Shown here one piece after another: positions 63,403 to 64,000 of a DNA stretch of 64,000 nt. The notes beneath the pieces were generated by a model. That model saw only the letters and a list, made by a program, of their open reading frames with translations. It searched no databases and had not been told where the DNA came from. The position numbers were made by a program, and so were the translations under genes. Source of the DNA: Dyella acidisoli (GTDB lineage Bacteria; Pseudomonadota; Gammaproteobacteria; Xanthomonadales; Rhodanobacteraceae); contig NZ_BSOB01000006.1 in NCBI RefSeq assembly GCF_030160295.1, positions 1-64,000 on the forward strand, in the 5' to 3' direction. Position 1 is the first letter of the stretch. Every line of letters begins with the position of its first letter.

Positions 63403-64000
63403 CAGCGCACCACCGCCCAACGACGAGTCCAGCGATTTAGCCAGGCCATCGCGACAAGCAACAACAACGAGGCACCCAGCATCACTGCTCCCAGCGCAGC
63501 CGCGCCGCGATAGTCGTACTGCGAATCGATTTTCTGCACGATCAGATAAGGCGCGATCTCCGTGCGGAACAAGCGGTTGCCAGCGATGAAGATCACCGAG
63601 CCGTATTCGCCGATCGCGCGCGCCAGCGCCAGCGCGTATCCGGTCAGCAGCGTCGGCAGCAGCAACGGCAACACCACACGGAAGAAACGTTGCACAGACG
63701 AAGCGCCAAGCGTATAGGCTGCTTCCTCCAGATCGCTTTCCATGCTTTCAAGCACTGGTTGCAGCGTGCGCACGACGAACGGCAGACCAACGAACACCAT
63801 CGCCAGCAGCACACCCAGCCGCGTGTAGGCCACTTGGATGCCGAGCGGTGCCAGGCGGCTACCTATCCAGCCATTCGGCGCATACAACGCCGTCAACGAA
63901 ATGCCGGCGACAGCCGTGGGTAACGCAAACGGCAGATCGACCAGCGCATCGCACACGCGACGGAACGCAAAGCGATAACGCACCAGCACCCACGCCACCA
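63402..64000 (-). CDS. cysT: Sulfate ABC transporter permease subunit CysT (5' end outside window)
   Basis: About 199 residues are visible from within the protein to the stop; the start lies beyond the window edge. DLPFALPTAVAGISLTALY, the EAA loop EEAAYTLGASSVQRFFRVVLP and IGEYGSVIFIAGN identify the CysT/CysU subunit. It pairs with CysW in the sulfate importer; a binding protein gene (cysP or sbp) probably lies just outside. Confidence 0.93.
   Translation of the reverse strand, partial: VAWVLVRYRFAFRRVCDALVDLPFALPTAVAGISLTALYAPNGWIGSRLAPLGIQVAYTRLGVLLAMVFVGLPFVVRTLQPVLESMESDLEEAAYTLGASSVQRFFRVVLPLLLPTLLTGYALALARAIGEYGSVIFIAGNRLFRTEIAPYLIVQKIDSQYDYRGAAALGAVMLGASLLLLVAMAWLNRWTRRWAVVR

Overview
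The window looks like a chromosomal segment of a GC-rich gammaproteobacterium of the Xanthomonadales/Lysobacterales, most likely Rhodanobacteraceae (a Dyella/Rhodanobacter-like genome). This is an inference from gene content: a PPi-type phosphofructokinase beside a proton-pumping pyrophosphatase, a short LID-less adenylate kinase, an isoaspartyl methyltransferase-like gene followed by tolC and waaA, and many short palindromic repeats (REP-like, and attccc/gggaat types) between genes. I see no rRNA, tRNA, CRISPR array, prophage, transposase or integrase.

Layout. 1-5.0 kb: a small conserved-looking protein and rubredoxin (minus), hemL and a voltage-gated-type K+ channel with a C-terminal zinc ribbon (plus), a glyoxalase-fold protein and argD (minus). 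5.2-12.05 kb: the most notable locus, a six-gene operon with the order and protein types of the Pseudomonas functional amyloid operon fapABCDEF. It is preceded by a near-perfect sigma-54 promoter and closed by a convergent gene for a sigma-54 enhancer-binding protein. 12.3-18.6 kb: a short-chain dehydrogenase, a 164-bp palindrome, a LON-domain protein, a two-gene ABC exporter, mpl and adk. 18.7-31.6 kb: PPi-phosphofructokinase, membrane H+-pyrophosphatase, an HAF-repeat secreted protein, a MocR-like regulator that has lost its PLP lysine, a prolyl oligopeptidase, a 2-oxoglutarate oxygenase, a small membrane protein, a second MocR-like regulator with its lysine intact behind a long palindrome, and soluble pyrophosphatase. 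31.7-35.0 kb: a large trimeric autotransporter adhesin. 35.4-41.9 kb: a LysR/MFS/aldo-keto reductase/quinone reductase cluster, a DUF3224-like protein, and an AraC-SRPBCC pair. 42.0-44.1 kb: thiC under a TPP riboswitch. 44.2-47.4 kb: TetR, a small Trp-rich protein, an isoaspartyl methyltransferase homologue and tolC. 47.5-55.0 kb: LPS genes (waaA, lipid A acyltransferase, polysaccharide deacetylase, glycosyltransferases, O-antigen ligase). 55.1-61.3 kb: zinc-finger protein, YceI, nitroreductase, ELM1-family protein, glnE and a peptidoglycan-binding-domain protein. 61.4-64 kb: the sulfate importer genes cysT (cut by the window end), cysW and cysA.

How the genes fit together. The fap-like operon appears self-contained: two repeat-bearing subunits, a C39 protease, an outer-membrane pore with a coiled-coil neck, two accessory exported proteins, and its own candidate regulator. 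With the adhesin, TolC and the LPS genes, the window is rich in cell-surface functions. Phosphofructokinase, membrane pyrophosphatase and soluble pyrophosphatase within 13 kb all use PPi.

Start codons were chosen by ribosome-binding site and family alignment; several genes use GTG or TTG. Family assignments rest on motifs read by eye, without database searches.
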